In this document: positions 44,989 through 53,701 of the stretch, in pieces
Numbering within the stretch: the stretch's first letter is position 1
Layout: the number at the start of each line of letters is the position of its first letter
NCBI GenBank assembly: GCA_016786615.1
Contig: JAEUVX010000002.1
Span: 620,001-684,000 of the forward strand
DNA: 64,000 bases
Source of the DNA: Flavipsychrobacter sp.
GTDB taxonomy: Bacteria > Bacteroidota > Bacteroidia > Chitinophagales > Chitinophagaceae
Reading direction: 5' to 3'
Made by a program: the position numbers and the translations under genes
Notes under the pieces: model-generated
Told to the model about the DNA's origin: nothing
Database searches by the model: none
What the model saw: the letters and a program-made list of their open reading frames with translations, nothing else

Positions 44989-47979
44989 ATGAAGAAAACA
45001 ATCGTTTTATTGAGTTTGGCCGCGCTGGTTAGTTCGGGGGCAACAGCGCACAAACACGATTTTGGTGTATCTGTGTACGATGGATTTATTAACCTGCCTT
45101 TTGCAGGTAAGAAAGCTGCTGCTAATACACAAAAGCTTACAAAGTCTGTATTCCCGGGGTTTTATGTTACTACCGATAAGTTGACCGGTAGCCCCCGTGA
45201 TATATATGGCAGCGTGCTTGCTGTACCAGGTAACGACATCAGCAGAAAAGCGCAGTACCTTTTAAATAATCAGCTTGCTTCATTAAACATAGATGCAGCA
45301 GAGTGGAAAAAGATGAACGAGGTAAATGCTGCACATGCATCTTTCGTTCATTTCTCTCAACAGATAGATGGCCGTGAGGTTGTTTTCTCGCAAATGAGTA
45401 TGCGTTTCACACCATCGGGCAACCTGCAACGTATTGTACTGAAAACATACGGCAAACCGCAATCGGGCATGCAGCCCGTACTGTCTGCGGCAAACGTGCT
45501 GAATACAAAAGGAATGACATCTGATGTAGCATCAGTAAATATCAGCAACAGGTCTGTTGCGAATGATTGGGTATGGTTCCCGATACCTACCAGCTACGGA
45601 TATGTGCTGCACCCGGCATGGGCGTTTACCATTACAGGTACAGACAAAGACGACGAAGCAATGCCTGTAGAACTGACAGGTTATATTGATGCAACGGATG
45701 GTACAGTACTCTATCGTAAAAACAACGTAGAAGAGGAAGTAAACGTGGTAGTAAAAGGCAGCGTGTATAAAGACGGCGTGTTATCTCCGGCTACAATAGA
45801 GCCGCTTGCAAACCTTGCGATAACAATAGGCAGCAATACGAATCACACGGACGATACCGGCTTTTACTCAAATGCGTCATTGTCTCCTTCTCAAACTGCA
45901 GCTGTAAAGCTTCAGGGTAAGTGGTCTATAGTACGCCATCTTACATCAGGCGGTACTACACCTTCATTCAATTATAATATTGCTGCCAACGGTACTACTT
46001 ATACATACCCTACAACAGCACCATCAAGCGATGCACATGTCAATGCATATTACCATACAGACAGGGTTCATGGCTATATGAAACGCTTCTACCCTGATGC
46101 TTCTGGCTTTACAAGGCTCGATGTAGCATTAAACACTGTTGTAGATATAGCAAGCACTTCCGGTTGTAACGCATTTTATAATGGTTCTTCTATCAATTTC
46201 TATGCAGAAAACACAGCCTGCAATTCATTCGCCAAAGTGGGTGATATTGTTTACCACGAATACGGGCATGGTATCAACGGCAGGTTCTATGGTTTTATAA
46301 AAAATCAGGGTACAAATAGCGGCATGGTAAATGGTGGCCTTAACGAAGGCTATGCCGATGTATGGGCATTGGGCCTTACCAAAAACCCGGTACTGGGTGG
46401 TGGCGCCTTCAAACTGGGTGGCAGCATACGTACATATAATACGGCTCCCAAAGTATATCCTAAAGACCGCTCAAGCGAAGTACATGCTAATGGTGAAATC
46501 ATTGCAGGTGCATGGTGGGACTATAGCACTAACATAGGAGATGTTGATTCAATGGCTGCTCTATTTGCTAAAACACTATACGACATCCCGGACGGGCCGG
46601 AAGGAACAGAAGGCGAAGTATTTCATGAAGTACTTGTTTCTGCCATCATGAATGATGATGATGATAACAACCTTGCAAACGGCACACCACATTTCGCACA
46701 ATTGACGGCTGCTTTTGCAAGACATGGTATTTATCTGATGAGCGATGCAGCACTTGACCATAAAGAAATAGCACATCAGAAAGATGAAAATACACCTATA
46801 CCGGTAATTGCAAACATTACCTTGTCTGAGCCTGCATTCTTCAAATCATTAAGCCTGATATACAGAAACCGCAGCGTTGGCACATGGGATACTGTAGTAT
46901 TAAACAATACAGGAGCCGGTGTAACAGGCGGACTTGATTTCGGTGGCCAGATTCCGGGACAACCTGCTGGCTCTATTATCGACTATTTCTTCCTGACGTA
47001 TGATTTGAATAATAACACAGCCTATTCTTTTCCCAACAGGTACAATACCGTACAATCTACTACCGAAGTAACATTGCCTTATCAATTCGCAATAGGACTT
47101 CGCAAAGTACAGGGTACTGATTTTGAAACCGATGCTAAAGACTGGACATTCGGTTTATCAAGTGATAATGCTACTGCTACCGGTAAATGGACACAAGCTG
47201 TACCCGTAGCATCATACTGGAGGCCATCAGGTGTCAGCCCTTATATATCACAACCGGGTGCAGATAACACAACAGGTGCCGGTTCTTGCCTGGTAACAGG
47301 TAACGCTGCTTCTACCCTTACAGATTATGAAGGAGCTGACGTAGATAATGGAAGAACTACAGTTGTATCTCCAATAATAGACATTACAGGGTTTAATAAA
47401 CCTGTAATAGAATATTATCGCTGGTACTCAAACGACCAGGGGCCAAGAGATTCTAACCCACGTTCAGACATATGGCAGGCACAGGTAAAAGATGCAAACT
47501 CTCCGATATGGATATCGGTTGACTATACATACCAGTCGGACAGGGCATGGAGACGCAGGGTATTTAATGTGAGAGATTTTCTTCCGAACAGCAACCGCAT
47601 ACAAGTGCGTTTTATTGCTGCTGATGAAGTAATTACATCAATGACAGGTAACGGGCAAAATGCCGTTGAAGCTGCAATTGACGATTTCAACGTGTATGAC
47701 GCATGGCAGACATCCATTCAGCAGGTAAGTGCTAATAACGGGGTGAAAATATATCCTAACCCTGCGAATAACACATTGAACATTTCTCTGAACAATGTGT
47801 CCGATAACGGAAATATTTACCTGTACGACCTTACAGGCAAACAAGTAGCTGGTACAACAATCAGTAAGAGCAACAGCAGCTATTCAATAAATACGGCTGC
47901 TCTTCCTTCAGGCACTTATATGATAATGATACAAAATGGAAGTAACATACTTTCTCAGAAAGTTGTTATAAGCCACTAA
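44989..47979 (+). CDS. Secreted M36 (fungalysin)-like metalloprotease with T9SS domain
   Basis: 996 aa. Signal peptide to about residue 20 (SGATAH). An FTP-like propeptide region (about 60-230) precedes the catalytic domain with HEYGHGINGRF at residues 423-433 (HExxH: His423, Glu424, His427) and a downstream GGLNEGYADVW whose Glu453 is the third zinc ligand. After it come beta-sandwich modules with two DUF-like strands, then a type A sorting domain (YPNPANNTLNISLNN ... LPSGTYMIMIQ). It should be exported and degrade extracellular protein. Long gene preceded by 257 bp with only weak promoter hints and followed by a hairpin terminator. Confidence 0.87.
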   Translation: MKKTIVLLSLAALVSSGATAHKHDFGVSVYDGFINLPFAGKKAAANTQKLTKSVFPGFYVTTDKLTGSPRDIYGSVLAVPGNDISRKAQYLLNNQLASLNIDAAEWKKMNEVNAAHASFVHFSQQIDGREVVFSQMSMRFTPSGNLQRIVLKTYGKPQSGMQPVLSAANVLNTKGMTSDVASVNISNRSVANDWVWFPIPTSYGYVLHPAWAFTITGTDKDDEAMPVELTGYIDATDGTVLYRKNNVEEEVNVVVKGSVYKDGVLSPATIEPLANLAITIGSNTNHTDDTGFYSNASLSPSQTAAVKLQGKWSIVRHLTSGGTTPSFNYNIAANGTTYTYPTTAPSSDAHVNAYYHTDRVHGYMKRFYPDASGFTRLDVALNTVVDIASTSGCNAFYNGSSINFYAENTACNSFAKVGDIVYHEYGHGINGRFYGFIKNQGTNSGMVNGGLNEGYADVWALGLTKNPVLGGGAFKLGGSIRTYNTAPKVYPKDRSSEVHANGEIIAGAWWDYSTNIGDVDSMAALFAKTLYDIPDGPEGTEGEVFHEVLVSAIMNDDDDNNLANGTPHFAQLTAAFARHGIYLMSDAALDHKEIAHQKDENTPIPVIANITLSEPAFFKSLSLIYRNRSVGTWDTVVLNNTGAGVTGGLDFGGQIPGQPAGSIIDYFFLTYDLNNNTAYSFPNRYNTVQSTTEVTLPYQFAIGLRKVQGTDFETDAKDWTFGLSSDNATATGKWTQAVPVASYWRPSGVSPYISQPGADNTTGAGSCLVTGNAASTLTDYEGADVDNGRTTVVSPIIDITGFNKPVIEYYRWYSNDQGPRDSNPRSDIWQAQVKDANSPIWISVDYTYQSDRAWRRRVFNVRDFLPNSNRIQVRFIAADEVITSMTGNGQNAVEAAIDDFNVYDAWQTSIQQVSANNGVKIYPNPANNTLNISLNNVSDNGNIYLYDLTGKQVAGTTISKSNSSYSINTAALPSGTYMIMIQNGSNILSQKVVISH

Positions 47980-47998
47980 TATCTGTCTGTCACATATT

Positions 47999-48037
47999 AA
48001 ATAAATAAAGCCACTGTAACAGTGGCTTTATTTATTT
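47999..48037. terminator. Bidirectional terminator between the M36 protease and the YiiX-like gene
   Basis: Arms 47999-48016 and 48020-48037 (18 bp, loop TAA), core GCCACTG/CAGTGGC flanked by A/T tracts. The stop codon of the convergent gene (48028-48030) lies within its right arm. Confidence 0.85.
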
Positions 48038-48666
48038 AATATCCTGATGTTTCGCGACCTTGATATTCCTCCGGGATTAATACCCGGTTTACCTTCCGGT
48101 ATCGGCATATTCAGTTCTTTATAATAATCTACCCACACATTGAAGAAGGCATTTGTCTCCAGTTCTTTAAACGTCATGGGTTGCAGCCTGAAGAACGGCT
48201 TATCATCATTTGCAGCCTTAAACGCGTCATATATCAGTTCAGAGCAATAATATTTACCATTGTTATAAATAAACACATCATCATAAGCCACACCTATTTT
48301 ACTGATAGCGTTCACTACTGCCCGGTCAGCAATTTTTGCATACCTTTTTTTAACCCTTCCGATATATACTTTATGGCTGCTCCTTTTCAGAAAAGAATGT
48401 AATGGAGTAAGGTGCACATCCGAACCGATAGCCTCTAATACATATACACTATCATTGCGCCTATACACCATCCCTATATGCGAAAACTTGCTTCCGTCAA
48501 TTCCTCGAGTAACAGTTTCTATAGCATCGCATAACGGTCCGCAATCAAGGTTCTGAAATAGTAAATCTCCGTTTTTAAAATCATACCCGTCTATTTGCTG
48601 TGCAGATACTATACCTGATGATGTAATATGAAAAAACAGGCTCCATATCATTAACTTATAATTCAT
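48028..48666 (-). CDS. YiiX-like permuted NlpC/P60 cysteine hydrolase
   Basis: 212 aa with a signal peptide (ends VSAQQ). GYDFKNGDLLFQNLDCG opens the domain, followed by SKFSHIGMVYR (His) and NGKYYCSELIYDAF (Cys), the permuted arrangement of the catalytic residues of the YiiX/YebB group of NlpC/P60-like hydrolases. These may cut peptidoglycan peptides or lipids in the periplasm. Its 3' end lies inside the shared terminator. Divergent from the next lipoprotein gene by 133 bp. Confidence 0.8.
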   Translation of the reverse strand: MNYKLMIWSLFFHITSSGIVSAQQIDGYDFKNGDLLFQNLDCGPLCDAIETVTRGIDGSKFSHIGMVYRRNDSVYVLEAIGSDVHLTPLHSFLKRSSHKVYIGRVKKRYAKIADRAVVNAISKIGVAYDDVFIYNNGKYYCSELIYDAFKAANDDKPFFRLQPMTFKELETNAFFNVWVDYYKELNMPIPEGKPGINPGGISRSRNIRILNK

Positions 48667-48799
48667 GCTGTTGTATTAAAACGCAAATCTATTGTTTTAT
48701 ATACTTCTTTTTAACTTCCGGATAAAGCCGCTACAGACTTGTACAGTTAAGATAATACGTACATTTTTTGTACTTTAGATATTCATAATTCATGAGAAA

Positions 48800-49573
48800 A
48801 TGAACAGATTAATGTTAGCACTGCTCGGTACCACCTTATTATTGGGCAGCTGCAGGAAAAAAGGAGATGGGAATACAGAAGTGACATTCAACAATCGCCT
48901 GAATAAAGATGTAGTATTAACAGTGTATCCCACTATGGATGATTATGCTAATGTTACAAACCCTGTTTTGCGTACTGTAATAAGAGCCGGAGAGATTGCA
49001 CAATATCCGGGAAGTACATTTGCTGCCGGAAAAACGTATTATATGGACTGGCATTCAGACAATTTCTATCAAAGCAATTGGTTTAATGACAATTACCCTC
49101 AGGAGGGGGCACAGGTAGCTATTAAACCAGTAACCGGAAACAACTCCTACTATACCGAACCGGCACTTACCGGCAATTCACGTATCGTCTATTTATCAAA
49201 CAACGGTACATTCAGCAAGTGGCGTGCCATTAATGCATATATGTTCAGCACCAATACAGGTTACGTTTCATTCTGGAGCAGCCTTACAGATGCACAAAAA
49301 ATACGCGAGGTTACTGTCAGGAAAAACTTCATTGCTGAATACACATACCGCAATGCCGCAGGTACCCTAACGACCGACAATCTACCTTTCAAAGTTATGC
49401 GTTCAGAAGAAGCATTTATACAGTTCATGGGGCAGAATGATAGCTTACTGGGGTCGATGATAAGCGGCAAATTACCTACAGCACCACCGCCAACATACAA
49501 CAGTAATACAAAAGATACGGTGCTGGCATTGTTCCCGAATTCCGATTACTATTTTATGATGGTAAGAGACTGA
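48800..49573 (+). CDS. Hypothetical lipoprotein
   Basis: 257 aa. A signal peptide with lipobox LLLGSCRKKG. The mature region is rich in Asn, Tyr and Thr with beta strands (VTFNNRLNKDVVLTVYPTMD, GKTYYMDWHSDNFYQSNW), no known domain. Followed at 13 bp by a second lipoprotein gene, so it heads a small operon of lipoproteins. Confidence 0.6.
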   Translation: MNRLMLALLGTTLLLGSCRKKGDGNTEVTFNNRLNKDVVLTVYPTMDDYANVTNPVLRTVIRAGEIAQYPGSTFAAGKTYYMDWHSDNFYQSNWFNDNYPQEGAQVAIKPVTGNNSYYTEPALTGNSRIVYLSNNGTFSKWRAINAYMFSTNTGYVSFWSSLTDAQKIREVTVRKNFIAEYTYRNAAGTLTTDNLPFKVMRSEEAFIQFMGQNDSLLGSMISGKLPTAPPPTYNSNTKDTVLALFPNSDYYFMMVRD

Positions 49574-49586
49574 TAAAAAACTATTT

Positions 49587-50018
49587 ATGCATCCACTTCG
49601 TGCCATCATTCTTGTTTTATTATTACTTACCGGCGCATGTGCCGGGGCAAAAAAGAAACACAATAAAACAGCATCTCCCGCAAAACACATCCCGGTATCT
49701 ACCCCATTCAGGATAGATACAGTTTCGGGAGTATATACAGTAAAAGGATGCGATGTTTGCACTGTTTATATAGAAAATATACAAGTCCATTTTGTAAGTA
49801 AAGAGCAGCCATCTGTATCTGTATGTATTATATCGGCAAAAGGAGAGAAACGCTATTATGGCATACCCTTTATTAAAAACATGGACAGCTATAGCTATGG
49901 TGGGTTTGTCAAATACAAATTACTCCCGGGGGAGAAAGCTGAAATTATGGCTATGAATGCCGCTACTACAGCACCTATTGAATCTAAAGTCATTGTATTA
50001 GGTACTATAGAAAAATAA
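49587..50018 (+). CDS. Hypothetical lipoprotein
   Basis: 143 aa: hydrophobic signal ending LLTGACAGAKKK (lipobox TGAC), then a Lys/Thr linker and a beta-sandwich-like domain with GCDVCTVYIENIQVHF (C-x2-C). The tail, PGEKAEIMAMNAATTAPIES, is also beta rich. No family recognised. It lies 13 bp after the previous lipoprotein and 10 bp before the next. Confidence 0.6.
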   Translation: MHPLRAIILVLLLLTGACAGAKKKHNKTASPAKHIPVSTPFRIDTVSGVYTVKGCDVCTVYIENIQVHFVSKEQPSVSVCIISAKGEKRYYGIPFIKNMDSYSYGGFVKYKLLPGEKAEIMAMNAATTAPIESKVIVLGTIEK

Positions 50019-50028
50019 TTAATTGATT

Positions 50029-50238
50029 ATGAACAGGAAAGCTATCGGTATTGCAATTTTCATCATTAGCACAACTGCTTGCAGCAGTACAAAAAAGAGC
50101 TCAGACACCGGCATTAATACAGAAGTGAACGAGTATAAGTCAAATGGCACTGTCAGAAAAATATACACGAACGACAGCAATCAAAAAGCAATACCCATTG
50201 ATAACACACGTAAAAATCAGGTACTGTACGACAAATAA
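50029..50238 (+). CDS. Small hypothetical lipoprotein
   Basis: 69 aa from the ATG at 50029 (a TTG six bases upstream is less likely). Signal MNRKAIGIAIFIISTTACSS with lipobox TTAC, followed by a short polar, Asn/Lys-rich tail. Typical of small entericidin-like or anchor lipoproteins, with no other motif. Third gene of a lipoprotein triplet. Confidence 0.55.
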   Translation: MNRKAIGIAIFIISTTACSSTKKSSDTGINTEVNEYKSNGTVRKIYTNDSNQKAIPIDNTRKNQVLYDK

Positions 50239-50339
50239 TATCTATAGGTTTTAATGTTGTATTGCCCATTCTGCACCAATTTTACATTAATATTGTATTA
50301 GCCAATATTTTATTATCTTTAGTCCTCAATTAAAAAATC

Positions 50340-50780
50340 ATGCCTCCAAAAGCAAACCACATCAAAAGTGTAAAGCCGGTACAATTAAAAAAGGCAGCAG
50401 CCATATTAATGAAGCGCCGCAATGTGGCTACAAAAGGTGAAATGGCTGAAAAGATAAAAGTAACGCCATATTACTACTCAAAAGTTATAAATGGCGAAAC
50501 ACCACTTACACAGGCTTTTCTGGATAAGTTTTTGAAATATGCGCGCTCAGGCAGCATCAATGAAATACTTGCCAGCAAAAAGCCGCCGAAGAATATGTAT
50601 GAAGTAATTGCTGAAGGGCTTACAGACTACATGGAAGCTAAAAAAGTAACACAGGCAGAGCTGGCTCATCATCTCAAAACAGACCAGCAGATACTAAGCC
50701 GCATTCTGCATTGCAAAAAGAAACTCTTCAGCCCAGATATGCTGCTGGAAATTCTGAGGCTTATCAAATACAAAATTTAA
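50340..50780 (+). CDS. Tandem helix-turn-helix regulator (two XRE-like domains)
   Basis: 146 aa. Two XRE/Cro-like helix-turn-helix units follow each other: residues about 17-60 (LKKAAAILMKRRNVATKGEM, KVTPYYYSKVINGETPLTQA) and about 92-140 (GLTDYMEAKKVTQAELAHHL, TDQQILSRILHCKKKLFSPD). Each has the helix 2-turn-helix 3 pattern with the small residue at the turn. A single chain with two DNA-binding units could bind a tandem operator as a monomer. It stands alone, with no toxin gene next to it, and is followed by a 36-bp palindromic terminator. Confidence 0.72.
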   Translation: MPPKANHIKSVKPVQLKKAAAILMKRRNVATKGEMAEKIKVTPYYYSKVINGETPLTQAFLDKFLKYARSGSINEILASKKPPKNMYEVIAEGLTDYMEAKKVTQAELAHHLKTDQQILSRILHCKKKLFSPDMLLEILRLIKYKI

Positions 50781-50795
50781 CCTCGTTTATACGTA

Positions 50796-50831
50796 AAATA
50801 AAACACCCCTCAGCTGAGGGGTGTTTTATTT
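50796..50831. terminator. 36-bp perfect palindrome after the HTH gene
   Basis: Perfect symmetry from 50796 to 50831, centre CAGCTG; arms contain AAATAAAACACCCCT. Serves the HTH gene and the convergent 50850 gene. Confidence 0.85.
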
Positions 50832-50849
50832 ATATACCATTCCGGTGTA

Positions 50850-51254
50850 TTACCTGTTTTTCGCTCTTTCCTGTACCTTCTTATCTATCAGGTACTTAGC
50901 ACCTTTAAATGCTAATTCTATCGCTTTCCACTTTGCATAGCCAAAGCCTACTTCTTTCAATATCTTTTTCACTAACCCCTTTTCCAGTTGGCTACCTGCG
51001 GCTTTCAGCAATGGCAATCCTATTGCCAGTAAACTATCTTTATTACCAAGCGATGATAACAAGCCTGTTGCCAATCCCGCTATATCTACCTCGCCCGAAG
51101 TTTCTCCTTTATTCTCTTTGTTTCCGGTAGCAGGTATTATATCATCCAACGAAAATAAGCCCTCCGCATCTGCCTTACGCAATTCAGCTTTCAACTGTTG
51201 CTTTTCACGCAGCAGTTCTTCTACACTGTTCAATTGTTTATTGTAAAGCTTCAT
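50850..51254 (-). CDS. Hypothetical cytoplasmic protein of the YtxH/holin-like trio
   Basis: 134 aa. The N-terminal half is a coiled-coil-prone helix (KQLNSVEELLREKQQLKAEL), followed by an acidic linker and a hydrophobic alpha-helical C-terminus (LLSSLGNKDSLLAIGLPLLK, ...KYLIDKK). No signal peptide. It is the last of a three-gene minus-strand operon with the holin-like and YtxH genes. The arrangement is common in this phylum; function unknown. Confidence 0.55.
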   Translation of the reverse strand: MKLYNKQLNSVEELLREKQQLKAELRKADAEGLFSLDDIIPATGNKENKGETSGEVDIAGLATGLLSSLGNKDSLLAIGLPLLKAAGSQLEKGLVKKILKEVGFGYAKWKAIELAFKGAKYLIDKKVQERAKNR

Positions 51255-51262
51255 CGCGGCAA

Positions 51263-51625
51263 TTATTTTTTTTCATCATCTGCTTCTTCATCCTGATTAT
51301 CAGTCATCACTTTAATAAACAAGTCTGTAAACTTTCTTATTACCTGCTTACGCATCAGAAACAATGTTCCCAGCATCAGCATATAAATACCGGTAATTAT
51401 AAGATATCCACCACCACGAGAGCCTACTAAATCTGCAAAAAACTCTGCTACCCCAATACCCATAAAAAGAAGAATTGGCAGCACCAGCAAAAAGCAAACT
51501 ATGGTAAACGTAAAAAAGCTGAGCACTTTTGAAGTACGTTCTATTAAGTCCAACTTCATGATACGCACACGCATATCAACATAGTCGGTAAGCTTATCTT
51601 TCCATTTACCTATAAAACTCAGCAT
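51263..51625 (-). CDS. Phage-holin-family (Holin-X-like) membrane protein
   Basis: 120 aa with an amphipathic N-terminal helix and two hydrophobic helices (VLSFFTFTIVCFLLVLPILL, GGYLIITGIYMLMLGTLF) typical of the Actinobacterial_holin-X fold (PF07332). Despite the name these are chromosomal envelope proteins in Bacteroidota, not lysis genes. It lies 9 bp after YtxH and 8 bp before the 134-aa gene. Confidence 0.7.
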   Translation of the reverse strand: MLSFIGKWKDKLTDYVDMRVRIMKLDLIERTSKVLSFFTFTIVCFLLVLPILLFMGIGVAEFFADLVGSRGGGYLIITGIYMLMLGTLFLMRKQVIRKFTDLFIKVMTDNQDEEADDEKK

Positions 51626-51634
51626 CGGCAGTTA

Positions 51635-51829
51635 TTAACCGTTATAAATATCATGTTCAAGGTCTTCCGTTTTCTTAGCCAGTTTATCCTTCAGGCTATT
51701 GAAGCGATCCTTGATTTTTGCCATGTCTTCCTGACGTTTATCCTTATCCGTTGCAAGCAGGTAACCAACCGCTGCACCGATAGCTGCCCCTACTAATAGT
51801 GTTGCAACTGTTTTTCCTGTTTTAGCCAT
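51635..51829 (-). CDS. YtxH domain protein
   Basis: 64 aa. MAKTGKTVATLLVGAAIGAAVGYLLATDK is the glycine-rich membrane helix of YtxH proteins, followed by a charged coiled coil (RFNSLKDKLAKKTEDLEH). Small stress-related membrane protein with unproven role; first gene of the trio. Confidence 0.8.
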   Translation of the reverse strand: MAKTGKTVATLLVGAAIGAAVGYLLATDKDKRQEDMAKIKDRFNSLKDKLAKKTEDLEHDIYNG

Positions 51830-51971
51830 AATCCGCTGTTAATTAATGTTAAATATGTATTGACGATACAAAATTAGCAAATATTGTACCAGCTCTACGT
51901 TTTTATGTGGCATGTTTTTTATAATTTAATAAAATATTGACATCTTGCCTCATCATTATAACAGGCCTTCT

Positions 51972-52979
51972 ATGCGCAACGATACTGTAAAACAATACCT
52001 GCTTATTGGAACAATACTGGTACTGACATATACCCTCGGCGCACAGTTATTTGTTTTCTTTCCCGGTTTGTTGGGCGCTATTACCTTGTATATACTTATG
52101 CGTGAGTATTACTTCAAGCTGACGGTTATAAAACATTGGCGCAAGGGGTTCACTGCTGCACTTTTCATTCTGGCATCTATTATAGTTATTGTACTGCCTA
52201 TTGCCGGTATGATACAGGTAATCCTCCCGAAATTCACCGCACTCATTGAGAATCAGGATGCTGTAACAGCTACGCTCCAGGGATTAGCTGATAAAATGAA
52301 GAACATTTCGCCACAGTTTCAGATTAACCAGCAACAGGTAATGGAGGTTATACAAAAAATAACTGCCGCCATCCCCGATGTACTGGGTGCTACCGCCAAT
52401 ATGCTTACTAATACTGTGCTTGCTTTCTTTCTGCTGTATTTCATGTTGGTAGACGGGCGTAAGATGGAGATGTCTATCAATAAATACCTGCCACTGAAGG
52501 ATACAAACGTAGATAATATATGGGAAGCTACACGTACTATGGTAGTATCTAATGCTATAGGCATACCTGTACTGGCTGCTTGTCAGGCTGTTGTGGCCAT
52601 GATAGGTTATGCTATTTTCGGTATCGAGTCGTGGGCGCTATGGGGCATTTTTACAGGTGTCGCTTCCTTAGTGCCGGTAGTTGGCTGTATGCTTATATGG
52701 GGCCCATTATCCATTTACCTGTTTGCTACTGCACATCCGGGTGCTGCGATAGGCCTTGCGTTGTACTCTTTCATCATCACAGGGGGTATCGATAACGTAC
52801 TGCGTTTCACTATTCTCAAAAAACTGGGAGATGTACATCCTATTATCACAACACTGGGCATCATTGTAGGATTACCTCTTTTTGGCTTTATGGGGCTGAT
52901 ATTCGGGCCTTTGCTGGTTTCATACCTGTTACTGATGATTAAGATATACAGAGCTGAATTCCCCGACAGAAAAGAATAA
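51972..52979 (+). CDS. AI-2E family transporter (TqsA/YhhQ-like permease)
   Basis: 335 aa from the ATG at 51972 (an upstream TTG at 51945 would add nine residues). Eight hydrophobic segments with a central amphipathic loop (about 130-190). ESWALWGIFTGVASLVPVVG and GIIVGLPLFGFMGLIFGPLL are family motifs (AI-2E/UPF0118). Members move sodium-coupled substrates or autoinducer-2; here the substrate is not known. Converges on nadD with a 19-bp gap and no clear hairpin. Confidence 0.85.
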   Translation: MRNDTVKQYLLIGTILVLTYTLGAQLFVFFPGLLGAITLYILMREYYFKLTVIKHWRKGFTAALFILASIIVIVLPIAGMIQVILPKFTALIENQDAVTATLQGLADKMKNISPQFQINQQQVMEVIQKITAAIPDVLGATANMLTNTVLAFFLLYFMLVDGRKMEMSINKYLPLKDTNVDNIWEATRTMVVSNAIGIPVLAACQAVVAMIGYAIFGIESWALWGIFTGVASLVPVVGCMLIWGPLSIYLFATAHPGAAIGLALYSFIITGGIDNVLRFTILKKLGDVHPIITTLGIIVGLPLFGFMGLIFGPLLVSYLLLMIKIYRAEFPDRKE

Positions 52980-52998
52980 GAGGTACCTAAAAAATCAG

Positions 52999-53568
52999 CT
53001 ACTTATAATAGCGGTTGTCTTCAATATACTTCCACACAGCATCGGGTACAAGGTATTGTATGCTTCTACCTTCTTTCAACTGCTTTCTTATAAATGTAGA
53101 TGATATATCCAGCAGAGGTGCTTGTACCTTTGTGAGTTTAGCACCATGTGTTTCAGTTATGTCAAAACCCGGACGTTCATATACAATTACACTGTAGTTC
53201 GCCAGCAACGATTCATAATTCTTCCAGCGATGAATATTCGTAAAGCTGTCAGAGCCCATAATAACCGAAAACTGTTCCAGCGGAAACTTCTCTTTCAGGT
53301 AGGTGAGCGTATCGATAGTATAAGAAGGTTTGGGCAGATGAAACTCTACATTACTTGCCCTGAACTTGCTGTTATCCCTGATAGCCAGCTCTACAAGATG
53401 CAACCTGTCGTATTCATTCAGTAAAGAGTCAGAGTCTTTCAACGGGTTGTGCGGCGATAATACAAACCAAACCTTATCAATATCCACATTTTCTACTATA
53501 TGATTGGCTACTATAAGATGTCCGATGTGTACAGGATTAAAACTGCCGAAATACAACCCGATATGCAT
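52999..53568 (-). CDS. nadD: Nicotinate-nucleotide adenylyltransferase
   Basis: 189 aa. It adenylates nicotinate mononucleotide in NAD synthesis. GLYFGSFNPVHIGHLIVAN supplies the G-x-F-x-P-x-H-x-G-H nucleotide-binding motif of the HIGH family and LLDISSTFIRKQLKEGRSIQ the C-terminal S-S-T-x-x-R. Length is typical. Start ATG at 53568; a repeat-like terminator and a FeoA-like gene are upstream on the same strand. Confidence 0.95.
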   Translation of the reverse strand: MHIGLYFGSFNPVHIGHLIVANHIVENVDIDKVWFVLSPHNPLKDSDSLLNEYDRLHLVELAIRDNSKFRASNVEFHLPKPSYTIDTLTYLKEKFPLEQFSVIMGSDSFTNIHRWKNYESLLANYSVIVYERPGFDITETHGAKLTKVQAPLLDISSTFIRKQLKEGRSIQYLVPDAVWKYIEDNRYYK

Positions 53569-53671
53569 GGGCGCAAAGGTAAGTAAAACACCATACCCCT
53601 AATCGGGCTTAGTTGATATAAATATTAATTAACTGCGAACTGAGAGTTATATACGCTATTAAAGAAAAAAG

Positions 53672-53685
53672 TCCCCTTTAGGGGA
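53672..53685 (-). terminator. Terminator of the FeoA-like gene, part of an AAGTCCCCTTTAGGGGATTT element
   Basis: TCCCC (53672-53676), loop TTTA, GGGGA (53681-53685); on the minus strand the stem runs into CTTTTTTC. The same CCCCTAAA motif is repeated next to it (GGGGATTTAGGGGTT). I recall this form as a recurring intergenic element in Bacteroidota genomes, which I could not check. Confidence 0.65.
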
Positions 53686-53701
53686 TTTAGGGGTTGGATT
53701 G

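Noticed and set aside
50340-50780. Antitoxin of a toxin-antitoxin pair
   Set aside because: No adjacent RelE/HipA/Fic-like gene; neighbours are lipoproteins and a terminator.
51263-51625. Prophage lysis module because of the holin-like protein
   Set aside because: No endolysin, capsid, integrase or attachment repeats nearby; the YtxH-holin-like trio is a chromosomal arrangement.
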